A stretch of 64,000 nt of DNA from Streptomyces sp. NRRL B-24085 (GTDB lineage: Bacteria > Actinomycetota > Actinomycetes > Streptomycetales > Streptomycetaceae), in contig NZ_LJBR01000029.1 of assembly GCF_001282115.1 (NCBI RefSeq), forward strand, positions 1 through 64,000, given 5' to 3'. Within the stretch, counting starts at the first letter, position 1; each line of letters begins with the position of its first letter. A model generated the notes under the pieces. That model saw nothing but the letters and a program-made list of their open reading frames with translations. It was not told the origin of the DNA and made no database searches. Positions 62,561-64,000 of the stretch are shown here, one piece after another. The translations under genes and the position numbers were made by a program.

Positions 62561-64000
62561 TTACTCGCCCTTGGCCTTCGCGATGATCTCCTCGGCGACG
62601 TTCCGCGGAACCTCGGCGTAGGAGTCGAACTGCATCGAGTAGCTTGCGCGACCCGACGTCTTGCTGCGGAGGTCTCCGACGTAGCCGAACATCTCCGAGA
62701 GGGGCACGAGGCCCTTCACGACGCGGGCACCGGCCCGCTCCTCCATGGCCTGGATCTGACCACGGCGGGAGTTGATGTCGCCGATGACCTCACCCATGTA
62801 GTCCTCGGGCGTGGTGACCTCGACGGCCATCATCGGCTCGAGCAGCACGGGGCTGGCCTTGCGCGCGGCCTCCTTGAAGGCCTGCGAGCCGGCGATCTTG
62901 AACGCGAGCTCGGAGGAGTCCACCTCGTGGTAGGCACCGTCGAGAAGCGTGACGCGGACGCCCGTCATCTCGTACCCGGCGAGGATGCCGAACTGCATGG
63001 CCTCCTGCGCACCGGCGTCCACCGAAGGGATGTACTCCTTCGGGATACGGCCACCGGTCACCTTGTTCACGAACTCGTACGAGGCGTCGCCGCCCTCGAT
63101 CGGCTCGATCGCGATCTGCACCTTGGCGAACTGGCCGGTACCACCAGTCTGCTTCTTGTGCGTGTAGTCGACGCGCTCGACGGCCTTGCGGATCGTCTCG
63201 CGGTACGCGACCTGCGGCTTGCCGACGTTGGCCTCGACCTTGAACTCACGGCGCATACGGTCGACCAGCACCTCGAGGTGCAGCTCGCCCATACCACCGA
63301 TGATGGTCTGGCCGGTCTCCTCGTCCGAGTGGACCTGGAAGGAGGGGTCCTCCTCCGCGAGACGCTGGATGGCGACACCCAGCTTCTCCTGGTCACCCTT
63401 GGACTTGGGCTCGATGGCGACCTGGATGACCGGCGCCGGGAAGTCCATGGACTCCAGGATCACCGGCTGCTTGTCGTCGGACAGCGTCTCACCGGTGGTG
63501 GTCTGCTTCAGGCCCATGACGGCGACGATGTCGCCGGCGCCCACCGACTCGATCTCCTCACGCTTGTTCGCGTGCATGCGGTAGATCTTGCCGATGCGCT
63601 CCTTCTTGCCCTTGACGGAGTTCAGCACCGCGGTGCCGGACTCCAGGCGACCGGAGTAGATCCGGACGAAGGTGAGCTTGCCGAGGTGCGGGTCGCTCAT
63701 GATCTTGAACGCCAGCGCCGACAGCGGCTCCTCGTCGGACGGCTTGCGCTTGACGACGACCTCGGGGTCCTTGACGTCGTGGCCCTCGATGGCCTCGACG
63801 TCGAGCGGGGTCGGCAGGTAGCGCACGACCGCGTCGAGCAGGGGCTGGACGCCCTTGTTCTTGAACGCGGTGCCACAGAACACCGGGGTGACCGTGGTGT
63901 CCTTCGACTTGCCGGAGGCGATGGTGATGCGACGGATCGCCGCGTAGAGCTGCTCCACGGAAGGCTCCTCGCCCTCCAGGTACAGCTCCATGATCTCTTC
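62561..64000 (-). CDS. fusA: Elongation factor G (5'-truncated by the window)
   Basis: The last 479 codons of EF-G, covering the end of the G domain and domains II-V; the start is beyond 64000. Motifs include [42 protein letters not shown] and [20 protein letters not shown]. Domain IV has [20 protein letters not shown], and the C-terminus is [13 protein letters not shown] onward. EF-G translocates tRNA and mRNA. The reading frame is open to the edge. Confidence 0.97.
   Translation of the reverse strand, partial: EEIMELYLEGEEPSVEQLYAAIRRITIASGKSKDTTVTPVFCGTAFKNKGVQPLLDAVVRYLPTPLDVEAIEGHDVKDPEVVVKRKPSDEEPLSALAFKIMSDPHLGKLTFVRIYSGRLESGTAVLNSVKGKKERIGKIYRMHANKREEIESVGAGDIVAVMGLKQTTTGETLSDDKQPVILESMDFPAPVIQVAIEPKSKGDQEKLGVAIQRLAEEDPSFQVHSDEETGQTIIGGMGELHLEVLVDRMRREFKVEANVGKPQVAYRETIRKAVERVDYTHKKQTGGTGQFAKVQIAIEPIEGGDASYEFVNKVTGGRIPKEYIPSVDAGAQEAMQFGILAGYEMTGVRVTLLDGAYHEVDSSELAFKIAGSQAFKEAARKASPVLLEPMMAVEVTTPEDYMGEVIGDINSRRGQIQAMEERAGARVVKGLVPLSEMFGYVGDLRSKTSGRASYSMQFDSYAEVPRNVAEEIIAKAKGE

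Overview
The window is chromosomal core DNA from a Streptomyces. Evidence: about 70% G+C, GTG/TTG starts, the S10-spc-alpha ribosomal order, 61-aa zinc-type S14, a WhiJ-type XRE/DUF397/ATPase trio, an ECF sigma factor paired with a DGPF protein, and many lipoprotein or Tat-type exported proteins. No tRNA, rRNA, CRISPR array, insertion sequence or phage gene was recognised.

1-9.8 kb is a mixed accessory/metabolic block. It holds a truncated lipoprotein gene, a THUMP-like methyltransferase, the DGPF-ECF42 pair, a secreted FG-GAP beta-propeller protein, an LCP cell-wall ligase, and a LacI regulator divergent from a GH3 glycosidase.

9.8-19.7 kb is a cell-wall and housekeeping block, mostly leftward. 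It contains the t6A genes tsaD, tsaB and tsaE with rimI, then an alpha/beta hydrolase, alr, an M23 peptidase, nnr and acpS. Between tsaB and tsaE sit a rightward gene for a degenerate L,D-transpeptidase-like protein and an unannotated 57-aa ORF behind an iron-box-like palindrome.

19.7-28.9 kb carries the WhiJ-like trio, glmS, a CbrC-like gene, coaA, a DUF389 protein, glmM, and rpsI/rplM. glmS and glmM together with alr supply peptidoglycan precursors.

30.4-38.9 kb is a leftward seven-gene cluster, mostly joined by ATGA stop/start overlaps. It encodes a cellulose-synthase-like GT2, a GH26-like lipoprotein, two multi-pass membrane proteins, a UDP-sugar dehydrogenase, a DPM1-like GT2 and a GtrA flippase-like protein. 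This looks like an envelope or extracellular polysaccharide system and is the most interesting part of the window.

39.1-58.4 kb is translation and secretion: rpsJ to rplO (S10 and spc operons), secY-adk-map, infA to rplQ (alpha operon) and truA, all leftward. Strong hairpins sit in nearly every long spacer. 58.4-61 kb is a small accessory insert (secreted protein, membrane protein, acyltransferase). 61.2-64 kb is tuf and the 3' two-thirds of fusA.

Starts were chosen from homology, Shine-Dalgarno spacing and overlap with the upstream gene. Promoters and hairpins were read by eye and are approximate.
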